From Saprospiraceae bacterium UBA2365 (GTDB taxonomy: Bacteria > Bacteroidota > Bacteroidia > Chitinophagales > Saprospiraceae), in NCBI GenBank assembly GCA_002344345.1, contig DDTL01000038.1, positions 1-40,200 on the forward strand: 40,200 nucleotides of DNA, written 5' to 3'. Each line of letters starts with the position of its first letter. Positions within the stretch are counted from its first letter, which is position 1. The notes beneath the pieces were generated by a model. That model ran no database searches and was not told where the DNA came from. It saw only the letters and a list, made by a program, of their open reading frames with translations. The position numbers and the translations under genes are program-made. Positions 10,007-18,286 of this stretch are shown in pieces.

Positions 10007-10041
10007 AAAAAAGTCGTCCGGCAACCAACTGTTGCCGGACG
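10007..10041 (-). terminator. Mid-operon terminator/attenuator between atpE and atpF
   Basis: On the minus strand, 10 bp after the atpE stop, a perfect 11-bp GC-rich stem (arms 10031-10041 and 10015-10025, 5-nt loop) is followed within 2 nt by six T residues (A-run 10007-10012 on the plus strand). This is intrinsic-terminator architecture inside an operon. Partial read-through would give more atpB-atpE than atpFHAG transcript, matching the need for many c subunits per complex. Alternatively it protects an mRNA 3' end after processing. Confidence 0.7.
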
Positions 10042-10050
10042 TCTGTTTCA

Positions 10051-10257
10051 TTAGAGTACAAACGCTGCGAAGATGAGAGCGATCAATGCTGCTCCTTCGA
10101 TAAACGCTGCCATAAGGATCATGTTAGCTCTGATATCACCGGCTGCCTGAGGTTGACGGGCGATGGATTCCATCGCTTTGCTTCCGATCCAACCAATACC
10201 AAATGCAGCGGCAATCACTATCATTCCTAATCCAATTGATGTTATAGATCCTACCAT
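10051..10257 (-). CDS. atpE: F1Fo ATP synthase subunit c
   Basis: Proteolipid of the rotor ring, 68 residues with two transmembrane helices joined by the polar loop ARQPQAAGD. The start at 10257 (MVGSITSIGLG) is chosen. An upstream in-frame start at 10305 would add 16 hydrophobic residues and overlap atpB. The ion-binding carboxylate is the Glu in AAFIEGAAL of helix 2. The sodium-type ligand set (Gln in helix 1 and Ser after the Glu) is absent: the equivalent positions are Ile and Gly, which points to proton coupling. It is followed by a terminator-like hairpin. Confidence 0.95.
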   Translation of the reverse strand: MVGSITSIGLGMIVIAAAFGIGWIGSKAMESIARQPQAAGDIRANMILMAAFIEGAALIALIFAAFVL

Positions 10258-10285
10258 AATAAATATTATTAATAAAATTAAATAA

Positions 10286-11536
10286 TCAATGATGATGTTC
10301 CTCAACCGCAGCGCCGATATAAGAAGCTGTCAGTAAGGTAAATACGAATGCCTGGATAAATGCCACCAGCAATTCCAGCGCTGACATAAACAATGACATG
10401 GGTATGGAAATGGCAATACCCATAATGGAACCAGGTACACTCTCACCTGATTTGCCAAAGATAAAGATGAGGCCAACAAAAATGACGATCACAATATGAC
10501 CGGCAGTGATGTTGGCAAAAAGCCGCAGCATCAATGTAAAAGGTTTGATCACCAGGCCAAGTACTTCTACCGGGGTTAAAATCAGGGCTTTGAGCCACCA
10601 TGGAACGCCGGGCATCCATAGCACATGCATCCAGTAATTGCGGTTGGCTGTCAGATTCACCACCAATGCGCTGATAATTGCCAGCATGAGTGTGATGGTT
10701 AGGTTGCCGGTTACGTTTGCGGAACCAAAAAACGGAATTTGTCCCAGCAGGTTCAAACCAAGGATAAAGAAGAAAATAGTGAGCAAATAGGGTAAATATC
10801 TTTTGTATTTTTCTCCGATAAAGGGCTTTGCCACTTCATCTCTGATAAATAAAATAATCACTTCAAAAAGTGATTGAATGCCCTTTGGCGCCTGTCCTTC
10901 ACGGCGTTTATATGCTTTGGCGATGTTGATGAACATCCACAACAACAATATCACCACCAAAAACATAAAAACCACGTTTTTGGAAATGGAAAAATCATAG
11001 AAAGAGGTAATGCCTCCGCCTATCAATCCACCATCAAAGGTAGTTCTTGGATCCATTTTATATTTTTGCCCCCCGAAAACAGCGTATCCGATTTCTTTCT
11101 CCTTGCCGTTTACAAGTTCTGTCTCATATTTTACCTCATCCAACTCTTGTTTTCCCCTGGGAAAGTCAGGATCATTAATTCTGAAAACAGATCCTTCCAT
11201 CAACGCATAACCGTCCCAGGCATAATGCCCGTTTCCGTGATGGCCTATCCCGAATTTGGATGACATGAAAACGGACCAACCGGTTTCTGGAGCGTATAAA
11301 AAACAAGGCAAAGGTATTGCCCAGTCTCCGATACTATAAATATTTTGGTTGCTGATGTGATGAAAAGCAACATTTTTTGGGTCGAAAGCCTTAGTTTCAT
11401 GTCCTCCGTTATGGCCATGATCTTCATGTGTACCTGCTGGTTCACTAACAGTTTTAACATCACCTCCATCACTAGAAAAGAGGAAATTACTGTAAAACAA
11501 AAGGCTAAGAATAATCGGAAAAATTGATTTTTGCAT
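10286..11536 (-). CDS. atpB: F1Fo ATP synthase subunit a with long N-terminal extension
   Basis: Proton-channel subunit of Fo, 416 residues, well above the ~250-270 of typical bacterial AtpB. The C-terminal half has the membrane helices and the essential arginine in FTLMLRLFANITAGHIV. The N-terminal ~185 residues start with a signal-like hydrophobic segment (IFPIILSLLFYSNFLFSS) and continue as a hydrophilic, His-rich stretch (DHGHNGGHE, GIGHHGNGH), presumably periplasmic, before the first channel helix. Extended AtpB proteins are common in Bacteroidota. The protein ends in EEHHH. It is the first gene of the operon, and no atpI is seen upstream. A TAnnTTTG element lies 34 bp upstream. Confidence 0.95.
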   Translation of the reverse strand: MQKSIFPIILSLLFYSNFLFSSDGGDVKTVSEPAGTHEDHGHNGGHETKAFDPKNVAFHHISNQNIYSIGDWAIPLPCFLYAPETGWSVFMSSKFGIGHHGNGHYAWDGYALMEGSVFRINDPDFPRGKQELDEVKYETELVNGKEKEIGYAVFGGQKYKMDPRTTFDGGLIGGGITSFYDFSISKNVVFMFLVVILLLWMFINIAKAYKRREGQAPKGIQSLFEVIILFIRDEVAKPFIGEKYKRYLPYLLTIFFFILGLNLLGQIPFFGSANVTGNLTITLMLAIISALVVNLTANRNYWMHVLWMPGVPWWLKALILTPVEVLGLVIKPFTLMLRLFANITAGHIVIVIFVGLIFIFGKSGESVPGSIMGIAISIPMSLFMSALELLVAFIQAFVFTLLTASYIGAAVEEHHH

Positions 11537-11569
11537 TGCTTGAATAGATCCGAAATTTAATAAGGCTAC

Positions 11570-11577
11570 AAAGGTAG
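11570..11577 (-). promoter_or_regulatory. Bacteroidota -7 element upstream of atpB (TACCTTTG)
   Basis: The minus strand reads TACCTTTG, an exact TAnnTTTG match 34 bp before the atpB ATG. The nearest TTTG upstream is only about 14 bp away, shorter than usual, so the -33 box is uncertain. Confidence 0.5.
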
Positions 11578-11639
11578 GGAGTTATCCTTGCAAAATAAAA
11601 TTTTTACATTCTTTTTGGGCAAAATTTATCAGGAAAAAA

Positions 11640-11720
11640 CAAATATGAGTTTTTTGATGGTCTGATGATCCAATGATCAGATGATCTGATTTGAAAATTT
11701 GAAAATTTGAAAATTTGCGC
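11640..11720. repeat. AT-rich short repeat cluster (TGAAAATT / GATCTGAT type)
   Basis: Contains ATGATC/GATCTGAT units followed by three tandem copies of a TTTGAAAA-like 9-mer. The same vocabulary (TTTTCAAATT, GATCTGAT, TTATCTAATG) recurs at 12870-12955, 21779-21870 and 22199-22260. This suggests one dispersed low-complexity repeat family that sits only in intergenic DNA. Confidence 0.6.
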
Positions 11721-11848
11721 AGTTTGAAAAAGATTATACATATGGTCATTGTTGATTTTTTTCCTGATTTTCAATTCAATCTGCGCTGAACTGCGAGATC
11801 TGCGGGAACAAAAAAAACAAGGTTTTAGCTTTTACTTTCCCTGACCTC

Positions 11849-12835
11849 AATGAAGGGTACGGGATTCCGGCTCAAGGCCGGAATGACAGCTCCGAAAAAA
11901 TAGAAACGAATACAATTAAACATTTGATCGATCTGTAAAAAGTTGTAAAGTTTTTATCCGGGTAAAATAATCATCGATTTATAGACTTTTTATGATCTCC
12001 GAATACATTAATCCTCGAATTATCAAATCTCGCAGATCATGACATTCATCGTCGTGACTCGAATTTTCAAATTGTTACAAGGAATTTCCCGCAGATCCCG
12101 CAGATTTTCGCAGATCTGTTTTCTGATCAGGAAGCTAAATTGTGCGCTGATCTGCGAGATCTGCGGGAACGAAAAAATGAAGGTAACGGGATTCCGGCTC
12201 AAGGCCGGAATGACAGCTCCGAAAAAATAGAAACGAATGCAATTAAACATTTGATCGATCTGTAAAAAGTTGTAGAGTTTTTATCCGAGTAAAATGATCA
12301 TGGATTTATAGACTTTTTATGATCTCCGAATACATTAATCCTCGAATTTTCAAATCTCGCAGATCATGACATTCATCGTCGTGACTCGAATTTTCAAATT
12401 GTTACAAGGAATTTCCCGCAGATCCCGCAGATTTTCGCAGATCTGTTTTCTGATCAGGAAGCTAAATTGTGCGCTGATCTGGGAGATTTGCGGGACCGGA
12501 AAAATGAAGGTAACGGGATTCCGGCTCAAGGCCGGAATGACAGCTCCGAAAAAATAGTAACGAATACAATAATACATTTGATCGATCTGTAAAAAGTTGT
12601 AGAGTTTTTATCCGGGTAAAATGATCATGGATTTATAGACTTTTTATGATCTCCGAATACATTAATCCTCGAATTTTCAAATCTCGCAGATCATGACATT
12701 CATCGTCGTGACTCGAATTTTCAAATTTCCAAATTATTACAAGGAATTTCCCGCAGATCCCGCAGATTTTCGCAGATCTGTTTTCTGATCAGGAAGTTAA
12801 ATTCTGCGCTAATCTGAGAGATTTGCGGGAACAGC
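11849..12835. repeat. Three tandem copies of a 327-bp non-coding repeat
   Basis: Landmarks recur at exactly 327-bp steps: gggattccgg at 11861, 12188 and 12515; catttgatcg at 11921, 12248 and 12575; gacattcatc at 12041, 12368 and 12695. A partial related segment lies just upstream (about 11780-11810). Each unit contains a hairpin ATTCCGGC-loop-GCCGGAAT and an inverted pair of CCCGCAGATC / GATCTGCGGG blocks. It also has about nine GATC sites. Open frames inside it (75 codons minus, 63 codons plus, repeated at 327-bp offset) are by-products of the repeat. It fills the divergent gap between atpB and uvrC. Confidence 0.93.
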
Positions 12836-12869
12836 ATGATATAGACAATTTAGGCAAGTTCGTTTTAAA

Positions 12870-12957
12870 AATGATCTGATTATCTAATGATCTGATCTTC
12901 AAATTTTCGAATGATCTGATTTTCAAATTGTCTCATTTCCAAATTATCAAATTAGAA
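12870..12957. repeat. AT-rich short repeat cluster upstream of uvrC
   Basis: Repeated TTTTCAAATT, GATCTGAT and TTTCCAAATTATC units, the same family as at 11640-11720, 21779-21870 and 22199-22260. Here they abut the third copy of the 327-bp repeat. Confidence 0.6.
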
Positions 12958-12987
12958 ATAAAAATCCAATTTTGCCCGCACAATCAT

Positions 12988-12995
12988 TACTTTTG
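12988..12995 (+). promoter_or_regulatory. Bacteroidota -7 element upstream of uvrC (TACTTTTG)
   Basis: TACTTTTG matches TAnnTTTG exactly and lies 19 bp before the ATG at 13015. A TTTG at 12971-12974 precedes it by 13 bp, which is shorter than the usual spacing. It supports ATG 13015 over a TTG at 13006 as the start. Confidence 0.45.
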
Positions 12996-13014
12996 AGAAA
13001 AATATTTGAAGTTT

Positions 13015-14847
13015 ATGACTCAGGATCATTTCAGGAAGGATGTTTTGCCGGGTATTCCAGAGGAGCCAGGTATATATAAATTCCTGGGTTCTGAAAGGCA
13101 AATACTTTATGTGGGCAAGGCAAAAAACCTGAAAAAACGCCTCAGCTCTTACTTCAACAAAACCATTGACTCCCACAAAACCAAACTGCTCGTCAAAAAT
13201 GCCGATAGTATTGAATTTACTGTTGTACATACTGAACACGATGCGCTTTTGCTGGAAAGCACCCTGATCAAAAAACATCAGCCGCGCTATAATGTCATGC
13301 TCAAGGACGGCAAGACTTATGTTTACATCCGCATCCGAAAAGAGCCTTTTCCCAGGGTGGAATTCGCCCGAAAGGTCATCCGTGACGGTTCGGTTTATTT
13401 CGGGCCCTACACTTCCAAACACCGCGCAAATATCCTCATTGACCTGATCAAGAGATTGTTCCCCTTGCGCAATTGCAAACTCAACCTATCCGAAAGCAAC
13501 ATCGAGTCAGGCAAATTCAAGGTGTGCCTGGAATACCATATTAAAAACTGTGAGGGGCCTTGTGCCGGCCTGGAAGCCGTAGAAAATTACGAAGAGAAGA
13601 TACTTCAGATTAAAAATATTCTGCGAGGTCATTTTAAAAATGTAAAGGACTATATTGCTGAGCAAATGCATCAACACGCAGAAAACCTTGCCTTTGAGCA
13701 GGCACAGGAATGGAAGGAAAAACTGGAAGCTTTCGACCATTACCAGGCAAAATCTACTGTTTTAAGTTCCAAAACGGAAGATCTGGATGTTTTTTCCATA
13801 GAAACGGACGAGAAAACGGCCTTTGTGAATTTTATGAAGGTCGTTCAGGGTTCCTTGATCCAGTCTGAAACAGCCGAGATCACCAAAAACCTGACTGATG
13901 ACAAAAAGGATATCCTGCGATATGCCATCAGCAAATTGCGGGAAAAATACAACAGCATTGCGCCGGAGATCATTGTGCCGTTCAAACTGACACTGGAAGA
14001 TCCTGATATCCGTGTGACGGTGCCTAAGATCGGTGATAAAATGCAGTTGCTTGATATGTCAGTTAAAAATGTCCGGTATTATTTATTGCAGTCCAAAAAA
14101 ACTGAAGCGAGCAAAGTAAAATCCCAGACTCCGGCAGAAAGGATATTGCGAACTCTTCAGACAGATCTGCATATGGAAGAAGTGCCTTTTCACATCGAGT
14201 GCTTCGACAACTCCAATTTCCAGGGTAGCCATCCGGTGGCGAGTTGCGTGGTATTCCGACAGGCAAAACCAAGTAAAAATGACTACAGACACTTCAATGT
14301 CAAAACAGTGGAAGGACCGAATGACTTTGCTTCTATGGAAGAGATCGTGTTCAGGCGTTACAACAGAATGCTGAATGAAAATCAGCCTTTGCCACAATTG
14401 GTTGTCATCGATGGTGGAAAAGGCCAACTCAGCGCAGCCATGAAAAGTATCCGCAAACTGGGTATTGAAAACAAACTGAAGGTAGTCGGCATTGCCAAAC
14501 GGCTGGAAGAGATCTATTTCCCTGAAGATCCCATTCCATTGCATATCAATAAAAAATCTGAATCGCTGAAATTGATTCAGCAGATACGGAACGAGGCACA
14601 CCGTTTTGCCATCACTTTCCATCGCCTTAAGCGTTCCAATGCCGGTTTACAAACGGTGATTTCTGCCATTCCGGGTGTTGGAGCTAAAACAACCGCCAGA
14701 TTGCTTTCTCATTTTAAATCAGCAGAGCGGATCATGATGGCCGGAGAAGAAGACATTGGGATGGTAGTAGGCCCGGCATTGGCAGTAAAGATCAGACGTC
14801 ATTTTGAGCAAATGACTGAGCATATATCGCATGACGAAGAGGAATGA
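13015..14847 (+). CDS. uvrC: Excinuclease ABC subunit C
   Basis: Dual-incision nuclease of nucleotide excision repair, 610 residues (normal length). Domains in order: GIY-YIG nuclease (about 10-95, with PGIYKFLG and ILYVGKAKNLKKR); a Cys-containing linker (FPLRNCKLN ... KNCEGPC); a UVR motif region (about 200-235) for UvrB contact; the RNase H-like UvrC domain (about 365-520) with the acidic positions in ECFDNSNFQG, GPNDFASMEE and VIDGGKGQL; and a C-terminal helix-hairpin-helix (IPGVGAKTTARLLSHF). An in-frame TTG start nine bases upstream is possible. It is transcribed divergently from the atp operon across the tandem-repeat region. Confidence 0.96.
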   Translation: MTQDHFRKDVLPGIPEEPGIYKFLGSERQILYVGKAKNLKKRLSSYFNKTIDSHKTKLLVKNADSIEFTVVHTEHDALLLESTLIKKHQPRYNVMLKDGKTYVYIRIRKEPFPRVEFARKVIRDGSVYFGPYTSKHRANILIDLIKRLFPLRNCKLNLSESNIESGKFKVCLEYHIKNCEGPCAGLEAVENYEEKILQIKNILRGHFKNVKDYIAEQMHQHAENLAFEQAQEWKEKLEAFDHYQAKSTVLSSKTEDLDVFSIETDEKTAFVNFMKVVQGSLIQSETAEITKNLTDDKKDILRYAISKLREKYNSIAPEIIVPFKLTLEDPDIRVTVPKIGDKMQLLDMSVKNVRYYLLQSKKTEASKVKSQTPAERILRTLQTDLHMEEVPFHIECFDNSNFQGSHPVASCVVFRQAKPSKNDYRHFNVKTVEGPNDFASMEEIVFRRYNRMLNENQPLPQLVVIDGGKGQLSAAMKSIRKLGIENKLKVVGIAKRLEEIYFPEDPIPLHINKKSESLKLIQQIRNEAHRFAITFHRLKRSNAGLQTVISAIPGVGAKTTARLLSHFKSAERIMMAGEEDIGMVVGPALAVKIRRHFEQMTEHISHDEEE

Positions 14848-15117
14848 TAAAGTATCCTTTCCCAAAACGATAAAGACAATCCCTTCCTGATCTGAGTAAT
14901 TTTAAATCACGACATTTATGTTCGGGACTGTGTTCAATTTGTGCAAATCTGTGGAAAAACTTCTGAACCATTGATTTCATTGCCCGCCTGTCCCGCATTT
15001 CAAACTGTTATCATTTGAGTCATTTGTGGAAAAAGGATATTCATACTACAAACTGGTTCAAAACTGAATTTTGAGATTTGAATATACGTTATATATAATG
15101 GATCAAATTTCAAAAAC

Positions 15118-15465
15118 ATGGGAAGCACCTTTAAAGTATTCCCTTCCGGCAGGAAACATTTTTACTGGAAAGGATATGGAGACGCAGAACGTCATTCAAC
15201 TATCTATCAGATAGAAAACATCATCAATCAAAATGGCTACATCGATGACTTCCACATGTTTTCAGATGTTGCTATCAGCTTGAAAATCAATATAGAAGAG
15301 CGCTTTATGGCATCATTGCACAGGGAACTGTCTGATATTATACACCTTACAGAATTGCCTCACATTGAATTGCAATCTGGAGTTGAATGCACCGTTTTCC
15401 TCAATCTCACATTCACTCACAGTACCGGAAATCTCATGATTGAAGTTCCGGCAGTTCCGGGATAA
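15118..15465 (+). CDS. Hypothetical protein (115 aa)
   Basis: I do not recognise a named family. The product is a soluble 115-residue alpha/beta-type protein with no signal peptide or membrane helix. It begins MGSTFKVFPSGRKHFYWKGYG, has a charged middle (IEERFMASLHRELSDII) and ends in a hydrophobic beta-like segment. Codon pattern and a defined ATG make a real gene likely. It stands alone, 270 bp after uvrC and 288 bp before the next gene. Confidence 0.6.
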   Translation: MGSTFKVFPSGRKHFYWKGYGDAERHSTIYQIENIINQNGYIDDFHMFSDVAISLKINIEERFMASLHRELSDIIHLTELPHIELQSGVECTVFLNLTFTHSTGNLMIEVPAVPG

Positions 15466-15534
15466 AGGAGTTTTCAGACTTCTTCATAAGTCTAAAGACT
15501 AATCATGTTTTATTGAATTGTCTGTTCACAATTG

Positions 15535-15590
15535 GTTATTCAGGTGATTAGCTTATTTGCCTTTTAGCCTGTAAGTCTCTTGGAATTGAG
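15535..15590 (+). repeat. Short dispersed repeat, copy also at 38871-38925
   Basis: GGTTATTCAGGTGATTAG followed by a pyrimidine-rich CCTTTTAG segment resembles 38871-38925 (AGTTATTCAGGTGTTTAG ... GCCTTTTAG). Neighbouring sequence contains repeated AGACTAA/AAGACT words (15490-15510, 15665-15690), also seen near 38245-38265. The similarity is imperfect. Confidence 0.4.
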
Positions 15591-15753
15591 CGAGTACCTT
15601 GATGAATAGACAGCTGATTTGTGCTGGTAACAAAGGTTTTACCGCTTGGTATAAATAGTAGCTAATAGACTCTTAAGACTAAAAGACTGTTGAGCTTAAC
15701 AATTACAGTTTTTCATTGAAAATTGTATTTTTAATGCCTCATATGAGCATTTG

Positions 15754-16071
15754 ATGGAGAAAGGCGACTACACAGGGCGGTTAAAAATTTTGGTGGATAA
15801 AGCCAGGAATGGCAGTATAGTTGATGTTGATTTTATTCTGGATCATTTGTCCTCCGAATCCATCCTGGTCATGACCAGATTTATAAATTTTGCACTGAGC
15901 AATGTCGAAACGAAGGAAGGCATGGAACGTATTAAGTATTATTTATTCAATGGTTCCCAGATCCAGCGAAACTATGCAAGTTTGTTTTTCAACAGAAGAG
16001 GCGATTGGGAAATTGTTTTGGAAGCATTCCGGCAAGGAAAAATCGATGAGATCCAGGCATTCGCAAGGTAA
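15754..16071 (+). CDS. Hypothetical helical protein (105 aa)
   Basis: A small soluble, mostly helical protein of 105 residues starting at ATG 15754 (a TTG directly before it is also in frame). The sequence pattern (VDFILDHLSSESILVMTRFINFALSN ... IQRNYASLFFNRRGDWEIVLEAFRQGKIDEIQAFAR) suggests two or three helical hairpins like HEAT/TPR-type repeats, which is inference. I do not recognise a named family. No operon partner is evident. Confidence 0.6.
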   Translation: MEKGDYTGRLKILVDKARNGSIVDVDFILDHLSSESILVMTRFINFALSNVETKEGMERIKYYLFNGSQIQRNYASLFFNRRGDWEIVLEAFRQGKIDEIQAFAR

Positions 16072-16302
16072 GAGATTGCATGGATTGAATTTTTGGTACT
16101 TCATACATTATTCTCCGGTTAAACGATCAGTCAGCTTCACATTCAATCAGCTCTTCAAATGTATTTGTTAATATTGCAAAAATTTCACATTCCAGCAAAC
16201 AACTAAAAATCTGAACTATTTACTGCAAATATGGTTATTACATTTTGTCGTTTAATGGAATTGCATATTTTTACATTAAAGATTTATTAAAGCGAAGAAT
16301 AA

Positions 16303-17121
16303 TTGATCTATAAAACATATATACCAACTTTTCCGCTCGGTCAGTTTGTGGAGTCTTTGGTTTATTTCAAAGGTTATAATCCTGAACATACTGTGGACAG
16401 ATTTTTGCCGGATGGCTACACCTATATTGTGTTTGATCTGACAGACCATCCTAAATATATTTATGACAATCAAACACTTAAGGAAATTCAATCGTGTCGC
16501 AACGTTTGGTTTTCCGGGATCCGGGAAAAGTTTATTACCATTCCATCCGGCAGGGACAGCGAAATGTTCATCATCAATTTTAAAATTGGTAAAGCTTATC
16601 CTTTTGTGGAAATGCCTATGAATGAACTCACAGATTGTGTGGTAGGTGGCGAATTGGTAATGACGCAGGAAGTGCTGAATCTCAGAGAAAAATTGCTTGA
16701 AATACCAGCGATCGAACAGAAATTTATATTTGCAGAACAGTTTTTTTTGAACATTTTTTCTAAAAAACCAGCTGCAAATCCTTTCGTTGATTTCTCCGTG
16801 GATCTGATCATGAATCATCCACATCAACTTTCCATGCAGTATCTTTCAGACAAAGTGGGTTATTCTCAAAAACATTTGATAAAAATTTTCAGAGAACATG
16901 TTGGTCTTACACCCAAATCTTTTCTTAAGATCATGCGTTTCCAGAAAGCTTTGAAGGAAATAGAAACCAACAGAACTGCCCGCTGGACACAGATCGCGTA
17001 TGAAAGTGGTTACTATGATCAGGCACATTTCATAAATGACTTTAAGGACTTTTCCGGATTTACTCCGTCGCAGTTTCTCAGACAGCAAAGCGAATTTTCC
17101 AATTATATCGCAGTAGGTTAG
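16303..17121 (+). CDS. AraC-family transcriptional regulator
   Basis: A 272-residue DNA-binding regulator. The N-terminal part (about 1-150) is a ligand/effector domain of the kind found in AraC proteins with a FLPDGYTYIVFDL motif. Residues about 165-265 hold two helix-turn-helix motifs (MQYLSDKVGYSQKHLIKIFREHVGLTPK and the second ending YYDQAHFINDFKDFSGFTPSQF). The start is TTG at 16303: the codon directly before it is TAA, and no early in-frame ATG exists. It precedes DUF1761 and DUF4287 genes on the same strand by 92 bp and may control them. The effector is unknown. Confidence 0.85.
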   Translation: MIYKTYIPTFPLGQFVESLVYFKGYNPEHTVDRFLPDGYTYIVFDLTDHPKYIYDNQTLKEIQSCRNVWFSGIREKFITIPSGRDSEMFIINFKIGKAYPFVEMPMNELTDCVVGGELVMTQEVLNLREKLLEIPAIEQKFIFAEQFFLNIFSKKPAANPFVDFSVDLIMNHPHQLSMQYLSDKVGYSQKHLIKIFREHVGLTPKSFLKIMRFQKALKEIETNRTARWTQIAYESGYYDQAHFINDFKDFSGFTPSQFLRQQSEFSNYIAVG

Positions 17122-17213
17122 GTAAATTTTTTCCAATACTATCTGACTTTTACCCGATTCTTTTGCATAAAACTTTTTTTTAACAACAATTACTTAAAAT
17201 TAAATTTTCAATT

Positions 17214-17624
17214 ATGGATCAATTTTACATCAATCATTGGGCAGTCATCGTGAGTGCAATTGCCAATCTGGTAGTCGGTGCCATCTGGTATTCACCGATG
17301 TTGTTTTACAAAGCATGGATGAAGGAAAACAATTTTACAGAGGAAACAGTCAAGCAGAAGTTCAACCCAATAAAAACCTATGGTATAACGCTGGTGCTGT
17401 CTCTGATCATCAGTTATAACCTTGCTTTTTTCCTTGGTGATGATAAAACCGATGCAATCTGGGGCGCAACTGCAGGATTTTTAGCCGGATTTGGGTTTTC
17501 TGCGCTTATTTTTGCCATCATCGGACTTTATGAACAGCGTTCCTGGAAATATATGCTCATAAATGGCGGTTATATCACCATTTATTTTACTCTGATCGGT
17601 TTCATTCTTGGGGTCTGGAGATAA
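17214..17624 (+). CDS. DUF1761 family membrane protein
   Basis: A 136-residue integral membrane protein with four predicted helices (about 10-30, 55-75, 82-105, 115-135). The N-terminal signature NHWAVIVSAIANLVVGAIWYSP (motif WAV...GxxWYSPxLF) is typical of DUF1761. The biochemical role of the family is unknown. It is followed after 10 bp by the DUF4287/DUF5655 gene, so the two are almost certainly cotranscribed. Confidence 0.88.
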   Translation: MDQFYINHWAVIVSAIANLVVGAIWYSPMLFYKAWMKENNFTEETVKQKFNPIKTYGITLVLSLIISYNLAFFLGDDKTDAIWGATAGFLAGFGFSALIFAIIGLYEQRSWKYMLINGGYITIYFTLIGFILGVWR

Positions 17625-17634
17625 AAACTATGTT

Positions 17635-18210
17635 ATGGCAAAGACATCAGGAGAATTAGAGCAGGAATTTATCACAAACGCACGAGAACTTACAGGAAAA
17701 AGCCTGGAAGAATGGTTGAAAATCGTCGGAGCATCCGGCATCGATAAAAGGAATGATATCCTTGAATGGTTGAAAAAAGAGCAGGGTCTTAACCACATGC
17801 AGGCACAATTCGTTGCCGGTATTTTTATGAATAACGGCCAACCCGTTTATATAAACGAAAATGCCTTGCTGGATCAACAGTTTGTAAAGTGTAAGGAGAT
17901 CCGCCCTCTTTTCGAAAGCATTTCTGCAAGGATAATGTCTTCATTTGAAGGCATTCAGCTTATTCCAAAAAAGACTTATGTTTCCTTCACTGCAAAAAGG
18001 GAATTTGTGGCCATCAATGTCAAACCCGGTGAAATCAGGCTTGGGCTGGATCTGGGAGAAGAACCATATACTGACCGGTTGCAAAAATCCAGGTTGACCG
18101 GACCCATGCCAAGGATTTCCCATATGGTGGTTTTGAAGGATATGGAGGCTTTCGATGCGCAATTAACGCAATGGATCACTGACTCATATCACAGGACCCA
18201 CAAAAAGTGA
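17635..18210 (+). CDS. DUF4287 and DUF5655 domain-containing protein
   Basis: A 191-residue soluble protein. The start at 17635 (MAKTSGELEQEF) is preferred over an in-frame start at 17608 that would overlap the DUF1761 gene. The N-terminal ~70 residues (NARELTGKSLEEWLKIVGASG ... LKKEQGLNHMQAQFVAGIF) fit DUF4287. The C-terminal ~110 residues (LFESISARIMSSFEG ... KTYVSFTAKREFVAI ... LDLGEEP) fit DUF5655. Molecular function is not established. A strong stem-loop (18227-18264) directly follows. Confidence 0.85.
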   Translation: MAKTSGELEQEFITNARELTGKSLEEWLKIVGASGIDKRNDILEWLKKEQGLNHMQAQFVAGIFMNNGQPVYINENALLDQQFVKCKEIRPLFESISARIMSSFEGIQLIPKKTYVSFTAKREFVAINVKPGEIRLGLDLGEEPYTDRLQKSRLTGPMPRISHMVVLKDMEAFDAQLTQWITDSYHRTHKK

Positions 18211-18226
18211 ATTATTTTGAGCCTGT

Positions 18227-18264
18227 AAGATGAAAACAGGGATTTTTTTTCCTGTTTTCATCTT
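18227..18264 (+). terminator. Stem-loop terminator candidate
   Basis: A perfect 14-bp inverted repeat (18227-18240 and 18251-18264, AAGATGAAAACAGG arm) with a 10-nt loop containing eight T follows the DUF4287 stop by 16 bp. The 3' side continues GTTTTCC rather than a pure T-run, so termination is likely but could be bidirectional or weak. Confidence 0.6.
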
Positions 18265-18286
18265 GTTTTCCAAAAATTAACAGTAT

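Noticed and set aside
10051..10257. Sodium-coupled ATP synthase
   Set aside because: The c subunit lacks the Gln and Ser ligands of the Na+ site (Ile and Gly instead), so proton coupling is expected.
11849..12835. CRISPR array or tandem protein genes in the 327-bp repeat
   Set aside because: The period is far too long, with no spacer/repeat alternation; the repeated frames on both strands are by-products of palindromes and show no protein features.
11537..13014. Replication origin at the divergent junction
   Set aside because: Repeats and a strand switch are suggestive, but I saw no cluster of DnaA boxes (TTATCCACA) and no dnaA/gidA/parAB genes.
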